5,526 bases of DNA from Bacillota bacterium (GTDB lineage: Bacteria; Bacillota; Limnochordia; Darwinibacteriales; DTU012), in NCBI GenBank assembly GCA_012521805.1, contig JAAYLQ010000058.1, positions 1-5,526 on the forward strand, given 5' to 3'. Of this stretch, positions 1 to 5,259 are shown in pieces; within the stretch, counting starts at the first letter, position 1; every line of letters begins with the position of its first letter. A program made the position numbers and the translations under genes. The notes under the pieces are model-generated. The model was not told the origin of the DNA, did not search any database, and was given only the letters and a program-made list of their open reading frames with translations.

Positions 1-24
1 AAGCACAGCTGTTAAGCTGTGCTT
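1..24 (-). terminator. Stem-loop ending the ABC importer operon
   Basis: Positions 1-10 and 15-24 are perfect reverse complements (10 bp stem) around a 4-base loop (11-14). The stem starts inside the TAA stop codon of the permease gene (23-25). A T-run would lie beyond the window edge, so Rho-independent termination is likely but its second half cannot be seen. The stem is equally symmetrical on the plus strand, so a convergent gene outside the window could share it. Confidence 0.65.
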
Positions 25-835
25 AATCCTGATATCTCACCACCCTGCGTTCCAGCAAAGTCACCAGATAATACAGCAGCGCTGATACCAAGGAAAGGAG
101 AATTACCGCAGCCATTACCAGGGACATGTTGAAGATCTGACCGCCATAAACAATCAAGTAGCCTAAGCCAGCCTTCGAACCGAGAAACTCGCCCACGATA
201 GTCCCCACGAGCGATAGACCGACACTCACCTTTAAGGCGGCAATCATCGTTGGAATGCTGGCTGGGATGACAACCTTAGTAAAAATCTGCAGTCTTGACG
301 CTCCAAAAGTACGCATCAGCTTAATCTTGTTTGGATCAATTGTTTTGAACCCGTTGTGCACCATCATAATTGTGACAATAATTGATGTAGCAATTGCCAT
401 TGCAACCACCGGCTTGAGGCCGGTTCCAAGCCAAACGATGAAAATTGGTCCTAGAGCTACCTTTGGGACACTGTTCAAAATTACGATATAGGGATCAAGC
501 ACTCTTGAGATGAAATCAGACCACCACAGTAAAGCGGCTATGATGATTCCTGATAAAGTCCCTACTGTAAAACCAAGAACTGTTTCACCTATAGTGTAAC
601 CAAGATGCCGCCATAATTCTCCACGATTAAATAAATTTACTGCTGCTGCCCACGCCCGTGATGGTTTGGAGGCAATAAACTCGTTGATCCAGCCTGCACT
701 TGAAGCCAACTCCCACAGGCCAAACCCGCAGATCAAAATCAAAACCTGTACCAGAAGAATCAGCTGTTTTCTCCGGCGAATTCGCCTCAGATATTGTTTG
801 TGCTCCTGGGAATAAGCTGCACGTTCACTGGTCAC
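23..835 (-). CDS. ABC transporter permease, SsuC/TauC/NrtB-type
   Basis: Inner-membrane channel subunit of a binding-protein-dependent importer, 270 aa, a normal length for this family (COG0600-like, BPD_transp_1 fold). After a basic N-terminal stretch, hydrophobic segments lie at about residues 26-46, 81-103, 114-139, 142-160, 186-210 and 238-262, giving about six membrane spans. The cytoplasmic coupling loop (EAA loop) that docks on the ATPase is at about residues 172-195, with the conserved G178 and a closing I-P; its usual EAA triplet is degenerate, as is common in this subfamily. The start is GTG at 833-835, with AAGGAG ten bases upstream inside the ATPase gene. The genes overlap by 11 bases in different frames, which suggests translational coupling. 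The family identification is firm; the substrate (sulfonate, nitrate, pyrimidine or other) is not readable from the sequence. Confidence 0.93.
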   Translation of the reverse strand: MTSERAAYSQEHKQYLRRIRRRKQLILLVQVLILICGFGLWELASSAGWINEFIASKPSRAWAAAVNLFNRGELWRHLGYTIGETVLGFTVGTLSGIIIAALLWWSDFISRVLDPYIVILNSVPKVALGPIFIVWLGTGLKPVVAMAIATSIIVTIMMVHNGFKTIDPNKIKLMRTFGASRLQIFTKVVIPASIPTMIAALKVSVGLSLVGTIVGEFLGSKAGLGYLIVYGGQIFNMSLVMAAVILLSLVSALLYYLVTLLERRVVRYQD

Positions 836-1592
836 TTCTGTTCAACTCCTTCCAGATCGCGCTGAAGTACTCGCGGAACAGGGGAGATTCCCGCCGCTTT
901 AGAGGCGTATCATAACTGGGACCAAAATCAATAATGTGTTCACTTTGAACTCTGCCAGGGCGCGGCGTCATCACAATTACCCGATTGGCCATACTGATCG
1001 CTTCAGAGATATCATGGGTAACCATGATTATCGTTTTTTGGTGCTGACACAAAATCCGGCTCACGTCTTCCCCTACAGCCAGCCTAGTCTGATAATCCAG
1101 AGCAGAAAAGGGTTCATCAAGGAGCAGCACTTCTGGTTCAACCGCCAGCGTCCGAATCAGCGCTACCCTTTGGCGCATGCCGCCGCTCAGCTGCTGGGGG
1201 TAGTTGTGTTCAAATCCCCCTAATCCGTAGTCGACCAGCATCTGTTTTACCCGCTCCACATTTTCAGAAGTTTTCTTGCGCATCACTTCTAGACCCAAAA
1301 GCGCATTGTCTAAGATGGTGCGCCACTCAAAGAGATAATCCTGCTGGAGCATGTAGCCAACTTTCTGGGTAGTACCTGCAATCGGACTGCCGTCCAGCTT
1401 GATTTCACCAGACGTGGGTTGAATCAATCCGGCAACTAGAGACAGCAGGGTAGACTTGCCGCACCCACTTGGTCCAACAATGGAGATAAATTCCTGTTTT
1501 TCAACAGTTAGATTGAAATCTTTCAGCGCTTCGATCTCACCTTCAATAGTGTGGTACCTCAGGGATACATTCTTAATCTCCAATTTCGGCAT
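825..1592 (-). CDS. ABC transporter ATP-binding protein, SsuB/TauB/NrtD-type
   Basis: Cytoplasmic ATPase that powers the importer with the permease encoded just downstream. Numbered from the ATG at 1592 (255 aa), all nucleotide-binding motifs are present: Walker A GPSGCGKST at 40-48, Q-loop glutamine at 83/84, signature LSGGMRQR at 135-142, Walker B LLLDEP at 156-161, D-loop SALD at 163-166 and H-loop histidine 193. It therefore looks catalytically intact. The frame is open back to a GTG at 1601, but that codon overlaps the AAAGGGG ribosome-binding site, which sits 8 bases before the ATG at 1592, so the ATG is chosen. The length and the motif order match the COG1116 (nitrate/sulfonate/bicarbonate) group. 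The 3' end overlaps the permease start by 11 bases. Upstream, 43 bases containing a strong stem-loop separate it from the binding-protein gene. Confidence 0.95.
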   Translation of the reverse strand: MPKLEIKNVSLRYHTIEGEIEALKDFNLTVEKQEFISIVGPSGCGKSTLLSLVAGLIQPTSGEIKLDGSPIAGTTQKVGYMLQQDYLFEWRTILDNALLGLEVMRKKTSENVERVKQMLVDYGLGGFEHNYPQQLSGGMRQRVALIRTLAVEPEVLLLDEPFSALDYQTRLAVGEDVSRILCQHQKTIIMVTHDISEAISMANRVIVMTPRPGRVQSEHIIDFGPSYDTPLKRRESPLFREYFSAIWKELNRSDQ

Positions 1593-1600
1593 TATTTTCA

Positions 1601-1607
1601 CCCCTTT
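1601..1607 (-). promoter_or_regulatory. Ribosome-binding site deciding the ATPase start
   Basis: AAAGGGG on the minus strand lies 8 bases before the ATG at 1592. It leaves no spacing for the alternative GTG at 1601, so it supports the shorter protein. Confidence 0.6.
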
Positions 1608-1613
1608 ATAAGC

Positions 1614-1633
1614 AATGCCCCAACAGGGGCATT
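1614..1633 (-). promoter_or_regulatory. Intercistronic stem-loop between binding protein and ATPase genes
   Basis: AATGCCCC (1614-1621) and GGGGCATT (1626-1633) form a perfect 8-bp, G+C-rich stem with a 4-base loop, two bases after the binding-protein stop codon. It is followed on the minus strand by a mixed sequence, not a T-run, so it is not a canonical terminator. In other importer operons such hairpins protect the upstream mRNA from 3' exonucleases and raise the binding protein above the membrane subunits; that role is inferred here. Confidence 0.5.
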
Positions 1634-1635
1634 AG

Positions 1636-2634
1636 CTAGCTGCCAACTACCGCTTCAGCAATAGAATTATCCATCAGTTCGTCAAACGGGACAAACTCAT
1701 ACAGTTCTCCAGCTTCAAACATTACTTCCTGGAGATGTCTGAACGCTTCTTCGGAGATGATTGGAGTTTGCTGCCAAGCGTTGATGCTCTTATAGTTATT
1801 GATAGTGTTAATTAAAACATCATCGGCGATTTCCGGGAAAAAGGGAGCAACAACTGCCGCAATCTCCTCAGCACTGTGTTCTGCTACCCAAAGCTGACCC
1901 CGGTAAATTGCCCTGGTGAATTTGATCAGCATCTCTGGTCGATCCCTCAATGTTGATTTGCGGGCATGATAAACAGTATAAGCAATCGGTCCAGCTTCAG
2001 CACCCAAGGATGCTACTACCTTACCGCCGCCCATTAGTTCAATTTGGCTCATTGCAGGCTCAAACTGAGCAATGTAGTCCCCAACTCCAGCTTGAAAGGC
2101 ACCTAAGGCTGCTTCAAAGGCAAAGTTAGTCATAATTTCAACATCAACAAACGGCTCAATCCCATGCTTTTTCAGCACCCATTCCAGCACCATTTGGGGT
2201 ACACCACCGGGACGTGCCCCGATAATTGTTTTCCCTCGCACGTTATCCCAAGTAAAGTCTTCATCTAAGTCTCTGGTCATGAAAAAGGAACCGTCCCTGG
2301 CTGTCAGCTGAGCAAAACCAACGATTGTCTCCGGCGATCCCTGCTGGTAGATATAAATTGCTGCTTCTGGTCCGAAAAATCCAATATCGACTGATCCAGA
2401 GATTAATGCGGCCGCACCTTTATCGGCCCCCCAAGCTGTTTCCATCCGCACATCCAATCCTTCATCGGCAAAGAAACCAAGTTCCAGAGCAACATACTGC
2501 GGTGCATAGAATACCGAACGGACAACCTCGGTAAAAGTTACCCTTTCCAGTTCCTGAGCATCAGCAATGCTTCCTAAAAGGAGTGCGACTGCCACCGCCA
2601 AACAAATTATGGTGATCCACCCCTGCTTAGACAT
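1636..2634 (-). CDS. ABC transporter substrate-binding protein, NMT1/THI5-like (SsuA/TauA superfamily)
   Basis: Secreted solute-binding protein, 332 aa, expected to capture the substrate and deliver it to the permease encoded two genes downstream. Residues 1-26 form a signal peptide: K3, a hydrophobic core at about 8-21, and an A-D-A cleavage site before Q27. The only cysteine there (C11) is in the core and lacks a lipobox, so the protein is predicted to be processed by signal peptidase I and not lipid-anchored. The mature part shows the NMT1-like pattern: a motif of the type APQYVALELGFFADEGLDV at 44-62, then WGADKGAAALISGSVDIGFF at 68-87, followed by GPEAAIYIY. The start at 2634 is supported by an ideal AAGGAGG (2641-2647) six bases upstream. 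It is first in its operon with its own promoter. Superfamily members bind HMP-type pyrimidines, nitrate, taurine or alkanesulfonates. No TPP riboswitch or metabolic gene is adjacent, so the substrate remains open. Confidence 0.92.
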   Translation of the reverse strand: MSKQGWITIICLAVAVALLLGSIADAQELERVTFTEVVRSVFYAPQYVALELGFFADEGLDVRMETAWGADKGAAALISGSVDIGFFGPEAAIYIYQQGSPETIVGFAQLTARDGSFFMTRDLDEDFTWDNVRGKTIIGARPGGVPQMVLEWVLKKHGIEPFVDVEIMTNFAFEAALGAFQAGVGDYIAQFEPAMSQIELMGGGKVVASLGAEAGPIAYTVYHARKSTLRDRPEMLIKFTRAIYRGQLWVAEHSAEEIAAVVAPFFPEIADDVLINTINNYKSINAWQQTPIISEEAFRHLQEVMFEAGELYEFVPFDELMDNSIAEAVVGS

Positions 2635-2670
2635 ATAACTCCTCCTTCGGGAATAGTCTATTTCTCCTGT

Positions 2671-2700
2671 ATAGTATTCAGCTAGAAATTAAAGTGTGAA
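2671..2700 (-). promoter_or_regulatory. Putative SigA-type promoter of the ABC importer operon
   Basis: On the minus strand TTCACA (2695-2700; 5 of 6 to the -35 consensus) is followed after 18 bases by TACTAT (2671-2676; 4 of 6 to the -10 consensus). It sits directly after the T-run of the preceding operon's terminator and would give a leader of only about 30 bases. That leaves no room for a riboswitch. The call rests on consensus matching and position only. Confidence 0.45.
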
Positions 2701-2704
2701 CATC

Positions 2705-2728
2705 AAAAAAACCAGCTGCAGCTGGTTT
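2705..2728 (-). terminator. Rho-independent terminator after the prepilin peptidase gene
   Basis: Positions 2709-2728 are a perfect 20-base palindrome; as RNA it can fold into an 8-bp stem with a 4-base loop. On the minus strand it runs into seven T (2705-2711). It overlaps the TAA stop codon (2727-2729) of the prepilin peptidase gene, and the promoter of the importer operon starts only a few bases further on. Confidence 0.85.
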
Positions 2729-3440
2729 AGAACCAATATCCAATTGTGATTAAAGCTCCTAGTGCTAAAAATGGTCCGAAGGGAATTGGAGTTTTCCGTC
2801 CCTGTTTAGTGGCAGTTAAATAGATAATCCCATAAATAGTGCCCAAAAGACTGGCAGCAAATAGAGCAATTACTGTCGGCAGCGGTCCGATAAATGCTCC
2901 AATAAAAGCGAGAAACTTAACATCACCCATCCCCATCCCTTTGGTCAGCACAGCTATTACCAGCAGTACTCCCCCACCTACAATAATACCCAGCATACTG
3001 TGAAAAATAGGGATGGTCCACCTTAAAGCAGCAAAACAGAGCCCTATTATCATCCCCGGAAGGGTTATCACATTGGGCAGAATTTGATGCTGCAGATCGA
3101 TCACACTAGCTATCAGCAGCAGCGAAAAAAAGACCAGCAGGACCACAAGTTCCTGCCATGAATCGGCGGAAAAAGCGTAGAAAGCAAATCCAACCGCGGT
3201 GAGCAGCTCTACCACTGGATACTGCCAGCTGATTGTAGCTCTGCAGCTGCTGCACTTTCCCTGCTGAATTAAGAAACTGAGAACAGGAATTAATTCCCTA
3301 GGCCTTAAGGTATGTCCGCAGCTGGGACAGTGAGATCTAGGGGCAACAATTGATTGGCCTCTGGGAATTCGGTAGATCACAACGTTAAAAAAACTGCCGA
3401 AAACCGAACCAAGTATGAAAAACAACCAAGTCACAACCAT
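2727..3440 (-). CDS. Type IV prepilin peptidase / N-methyltransferase (PilD/ComC family, A24)
   Basis: Membrane aspartic protease that cuts the leader from type IV pilins or competence pseudopilins at the cytoplasmic face and methylates the new N-terminus. The 237 aa protein has the bifunctional layout. The N-terminal GSFFNVVIYRIPRG motif lies at 15-28. A cytoplasmic zinc-type loop follows with CPSC (38-41) and CSSC (63-66). The two catalytic aspartates are D115 (in SVIDLQHQILPN) and D173 in the GMGD motif (170-173). About seven to eight hydrophobic segments run to the C-terminus. All key residues are present, so it should be active. The ATG at 3440 overlaps the end of the ComFB gene by 10 bases; AAAGGA about 12 bases upstream is a poorly spaced ribosome-binding site, so translation is probably coupled. 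No pilin or pilus-motor gene is in the window. Family assignment is firm; whether it serves pili, competence or secretion is not known. Confidence 0.95.
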   Translation of the reverse strand: MVVTWLFFILGSVFGSFFNVVIYRIPRGQSIVAPRSHCPSCGHTLRPRELIPVLSFLIQQGKCSSCRATISWQYPVVELLTAVGFAFYAFSADSWQELVVLLVFFSLLLIASVIDLQHQILPNVITLPGMIIGLCFAALRWTIPIFHSMLGIIVGGGVLLVIAVLTKGMGMGDVKFLAFIGAFIGPLPTVIALFAASLLGTIYGIIYLTATKQGRKTPIPFGPFLALGALITIGYWF

Positions 3441-3985
3441 AATTCATTCAAGTCCTTTAATTGATTTAAAACATTATATACTAGCGCAAGCAATCCTGGA
3501 GTAAATTGATGATCAAGCTCAATCGTCCGCTTGTAGGCGCTACCTTTAGCAGTGACAGCATAGCAGGGTTTGGTTTGATTTAGAACCAAAGCAGCAGCAA
3601 TAGGAATCTGATCTGCGTCCAACTGGAATTGAGGCTGTTCCTCCAAAAGCTCTCCAAGCACCTGACGAACTAAAATTTCACTCGTATTCTGAAGCTGATA
3701 GTCGTCACTGTCCTGTTCGTGGCGGGGGTTCGCTCTAACCTTCTCCGCTGCCTGGCTCACCAACTGCTCCAAGTTCTCAGCATCAGTCTGATCCAGCTCA
3801 TCAAAGCTGGTTTTAACCTTAATGTACTGAGGTTTAACAGAGTTTAGAACCAGCGCACAGATATCTAGAATACAGCGGGGGCAGAAATCAAACTCCGGAT
3901 CTGACTGCTGTTTCTGCTGAATCAGATCGAACACAATATCTTCCATGTAGTTGTGGACCTCATAATTCAGATTGGCTGCAGCCAT
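3431..3985 (-). CDS. ComFB-family protein with two tandem ComFB-like repeats
   Basis: Soluble protein of 184 aa counted from the ATG at 3985; single-domain ComFB proteins are roughly half this length. Repeat 1 (about residues 12-87) is canonical: NYMEDIV at 12-18, a CPRC pair (C35, C38), then DICALVLN and KPQY (41-54), matching the ComFB pattern of cysteines followed by D-(I/V)-x-A-L-x-L-N and a P-x-Y turn. Repeat 2 (about 100-179) aligns to it without gaps at an offset of 88 residues, with 14 identities over 43 positions (12-54 against 100-142), including LVLN, KP and Y. It has lost both CxxC cysteines. ComFB was named as a late-competence protein; cyanobacterial homologues are reported cyclic-dinucleotide receptors. 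Its place between an HD-GYP gene and a prepilin peptidase gene suits a sensor or adaptor role, which is inference. An upstream ATG at 4009 overlaps the previous stop as ATGA, but AAGGAG ten bases before 3985 favours the later start. Confidence 0.85.
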   Translation of the reverse strand: MAAANLNYEVHNYMEDIVFDLIQQKQQSDPEFDFCPRCILDICALVLNSVKPQYIKVKTSFDELDQTDAENLEQLVSQAAEKVRANPRHEQDSDDYQLQNTSEILVRQVLGELLEEQPQFQLDADQIPIAAALVLNQTKPCYAVTAKGSAYKRTIELDHQFTPGLLALVYNVLNQLKDLNELWL

Positions 3986-3995
3986 AATCTGTTCT

Positions 3996-4001
3996 CTCCT
4001 T
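3996..4001 (-). promoter_or_regulatory. Ribosome-binding site deciding the ComFB start
   Basis: AAGGAG on the minus strand lies ten bases before the ATG at 3985. The alternative ATG at 4009 lies upstream of it and has no comparable site, although its 4-base ATGA overlap with the response-regulator stop would allow re-initiation. Both starts may be used. Confidence 0.5.
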
Positions 4002-4005
4002 AAAT

Positions 4006-5004
4006 TCATTCTCGATATTTCTGATGAATCTCGACAAACTTATCCTCACAGGCAATAAAAGCTTCCACAATCACCGGATCAAAATGCTTTCCGGCGCTTT
4101 TAACAATAATTGAGCGGGAAACCTCATGGGGATAGGCATTTTTATATACTCGCTTGCTCACTAAAGCGTCATAAACATCAGCTAAAGCCACGATCCGAGC
4201 ACTTAAAGGAATCTGTTCCCCTGCTAGACCCTGGGGATAGCCTGTCCCATCATATTTTTCATGGTGGCTTAAAGCAATCTCAGCTCCCATCTGAAGATAA
4301 TCGGTTTTGATTTGATGGTTGGCAGTAGCCATTAGGGTATCGTAACCGATAATTGTATGGGTTTTCATAATCTCCCACTCCTGATCATCCAGGCGGTCTG
4401 TTTTCAACAGGATGTGATCAGGGATGCCAACCTTGCCGATATCGTGGAGTGGACTGGTTAAATAAATATTGTCGATAAAGCTGGGATTAATAACCTCAGG
4501 ATAGACCCGCTGATTGTAGAGATACTCAGCAATAGTCTTGGTGTAGTGCCGCATCCGCTCCAAATGGTGACCGGTTTCGTAATCTCGCGATTCAACCAGC
4601 TTCGAGATGGCAAAAATTACAATGTCCCGAGATTCAATATCCACTATCCGCAGGCCAACCCTGATTTTTGCTTCCAATTCCGCCAGTGTGAACGGATTAA
4701 ATATGTAGGTATCTGCCCCTGCTTCCAAACCACACACAATTTGATCAGTATCATCGCTGGCAGTAATAATGATTATGTAAGTATAGCAGCTGCCCTCAGT
4801 AGCCCGAATCCGGCGGCAGAGCTCTAAGCCATTCATTAACGGCATATTCCAATCAGTGATAACGATTCTCGGACGCTCAGCTCGCCAAACAGTATAACCT
4901 TCCGCACCATTGGATGCTGTCAAAGATTTATATCCTAACTGTTGAAGTAAAGTCTGCAGCTTTTGCCTCCAGAAGTGATCATCCTCAACGATCAGAATTT
5001 TCAT
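4006..5004 (-). CDS. REC-HD-GYP response regulator, predicted c-di-GMP phosphodiesterase
   Basis: Two-domain cytoplasmic regulator, 332 aa. The receiver (about 1-120) has the acidic pocket E7-D8-D9, phospho-acceptor D51 (in ITDWNMP) and T81, but the near-invariant lysine before proline is asparagine (N103 in YIFNPF). The HD-GYP domain (about 127-332) keeps the predicted metal ligands and catalytic residues: H146, H187-D188 (in LHDIGKVGIP), H216, HHEKYDGTGYP at 247-257 with H247 and H248, D276, and the late R-x-Y and FDP motifs. It should therefore hydrolyse c-di-GMP to pGpG or GMP. The frame extends to an ATG at 5043, but the ATG at 5004 gives the standard MKILIVEDD receiver start and has GGGAG six bases upstream. 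No sensor kinase is adjacent. It heads the unit with the ComFB and prepilin peptidase genes, which points to local control of pilus or competence functions. The architecture is firm; its signal and target are inferred. Confidence 0.95.
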   Translation of the reverse strand: MKILIVEDDHFWRQKLQTLLQQLGYKSLTASNGAEGYTVWRAERPRIVITDWNMPLMNGLELCRRIRATEGSCYTYIIIITASDDTDQIVCGLEAGADTYIFNPFTLAELEAKIRVGLRIVDIESRDIVIFAISKLVESRDYETGHHLERMRHYTKTIAEYLYNQRVYPEVINPSFIDNIYLTSPLHDIGKVGIPDHILLKTDRLDDQEWEIMKTHTIIGYDTLMATANHQIKTDYLQMGAEIALSHHEKYDGTGYPQGLAGEQIPLSARIVALADVYDALVSKRVYKNAYPHEVSRSIIVKSAGKHFDPVIVEAFIACEDKFVEIHQKYRE

Positions 5005-5008
5005 CGGT

Positions 5009-5015
5009 CTCTCCC
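5009..5015 (-). promoter_or_regulatory. Ribosome-binding site deciding the response-regulator start
   Basis: GGGAGAG on the minus strand, with its GGAG core six bases before the ATG at 5004. This and the receiver-domain start exclude the longer 345-residue reading from 5043. Confidence 0.6.
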
Positions 5016-5075
5016 AGCTTTCCTTTGTTCTTGTTAAACTCAAAAGCTAAAAGCTGCGTTCTTTACTGCCTATGC

Positions 5076-5083
5076 TTCGACAA
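5076..5083 (-). promoter_or_regulatory. Putative Spo0A binding site (0A box)
   Basis: The minus strand reads TTGTCGAA, a full match to the TGTCGAA core known for Spo0A in Bacillus and Clostridium. It lies about 70 bases upstream of the response-regulator start and downstream of the predicted promoter, a position that would suit repression. A single 8-base match can occur by chance, and the presence of Spo0A in this organism is assumed. Confidence 0.35.
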
Positions 5084-5143
5084 CCAGTTCTGCATTCCCT
5101 TTGAATATTGAATAAATGACAGAATTTTCCAGGTTACCTTCAG

Positions 5144-5171
5144 TTTATCACATTAACTTAACATTTGTAAA
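5144..5171 (-). promoter_or_regulatory. Putative SigA-type promoter of the HD-GYP/ComFB/prepilin peptidase unit
   Basis: On the minus strand TTTACA (5166-5171; 5 of 6 to the -35 consensus) is followed after 16 bases by GATAAA (5144-5149; 4 of 6), preceded by TG two bases upstream. Transcription would start near 5137, giving an untranslated leader of about 130 bases that carries the Spo0A-like box. The region is A+T-rich, so a chance match is possible. Confidence 0.4.
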
Positions 5172-5210
5172 GTTTTGGATCGGAAAAATATAAGTTTTAT
5201 AAAAATAGAC

Positions 5211-5243
5211 AAAAAAAGCTGGACGCTGCAGCAGCAATCCAGC
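5211..5243 (-). terminator. Rho-independent terminator of the upstream membrane-protein gene
   Basis: On the minus strand GCTGGA (5238-5243) pairs with TCCAGC (5218-5223). Inside it TGCTG can pair with CAGCG past a single bulged T, leaving a 3-base loop. Seven T follow (5211-5217). It lies 16 bases after the stop codon of the partial gene at 5260 and separates that gene from the HD-GYP unit. Confidence 0.85.
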
Positions 5244-5259
5244 CTTTATTAGCATTTCT

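Noticed and set aside
255..1223. Plus-strand reading frames across the permease and ATPase genes, and similar ones at 2325-2534, 4110-4310, 4546-4827 and 4914-5111
   Set aside because: They lie antisense to genes with complete conserved motifs, show no domain pattern and lack convincing ribosome-binding sites.
1593..1601. GTG at 1601 as the ATPase start
   Set aside because: It overlaps the AAAGGGG ribosome-binding site and adds only three residues; the ATG at 1592 is properly spaced.
2635..2704. TPP or other riboswitch upstream of the NMT1-like binding-protein gene
   Set aside because: Only about 30 leader bases follow the predicted promoter and no conserved thi-box sequence is seen.
5005..5043. 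Upstream ATG (5043) giving a 345-residue response regulator
   Set aside because: The 13 extra residues precede the standard receiver start, and the ribosome-binding site is spaced for the ATG at 5004.
5063..5095. A 10-codon leader peptide reading frame (minus strand) upstream of the HD-GYP gene
   Set aside because: The AAAGGGA in front touches the ATG with no usable spacing, and no amino-acid run or attenuator structure supports a leader function.
5101..5114. Tandem 7-base repeat TTGAATA x2 in the intergenic region
   Set aside because: Too short and A+T-rich to separate from chance; no symmetrical operator or further copies seen.
5005..5140. Possible c-di-GMP riboswitch in the HD-GYP leader
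   Set aside because: An AACGCAGC segment faintly recalls GEMM-type elements, but the conserved core and paired stems are not there.
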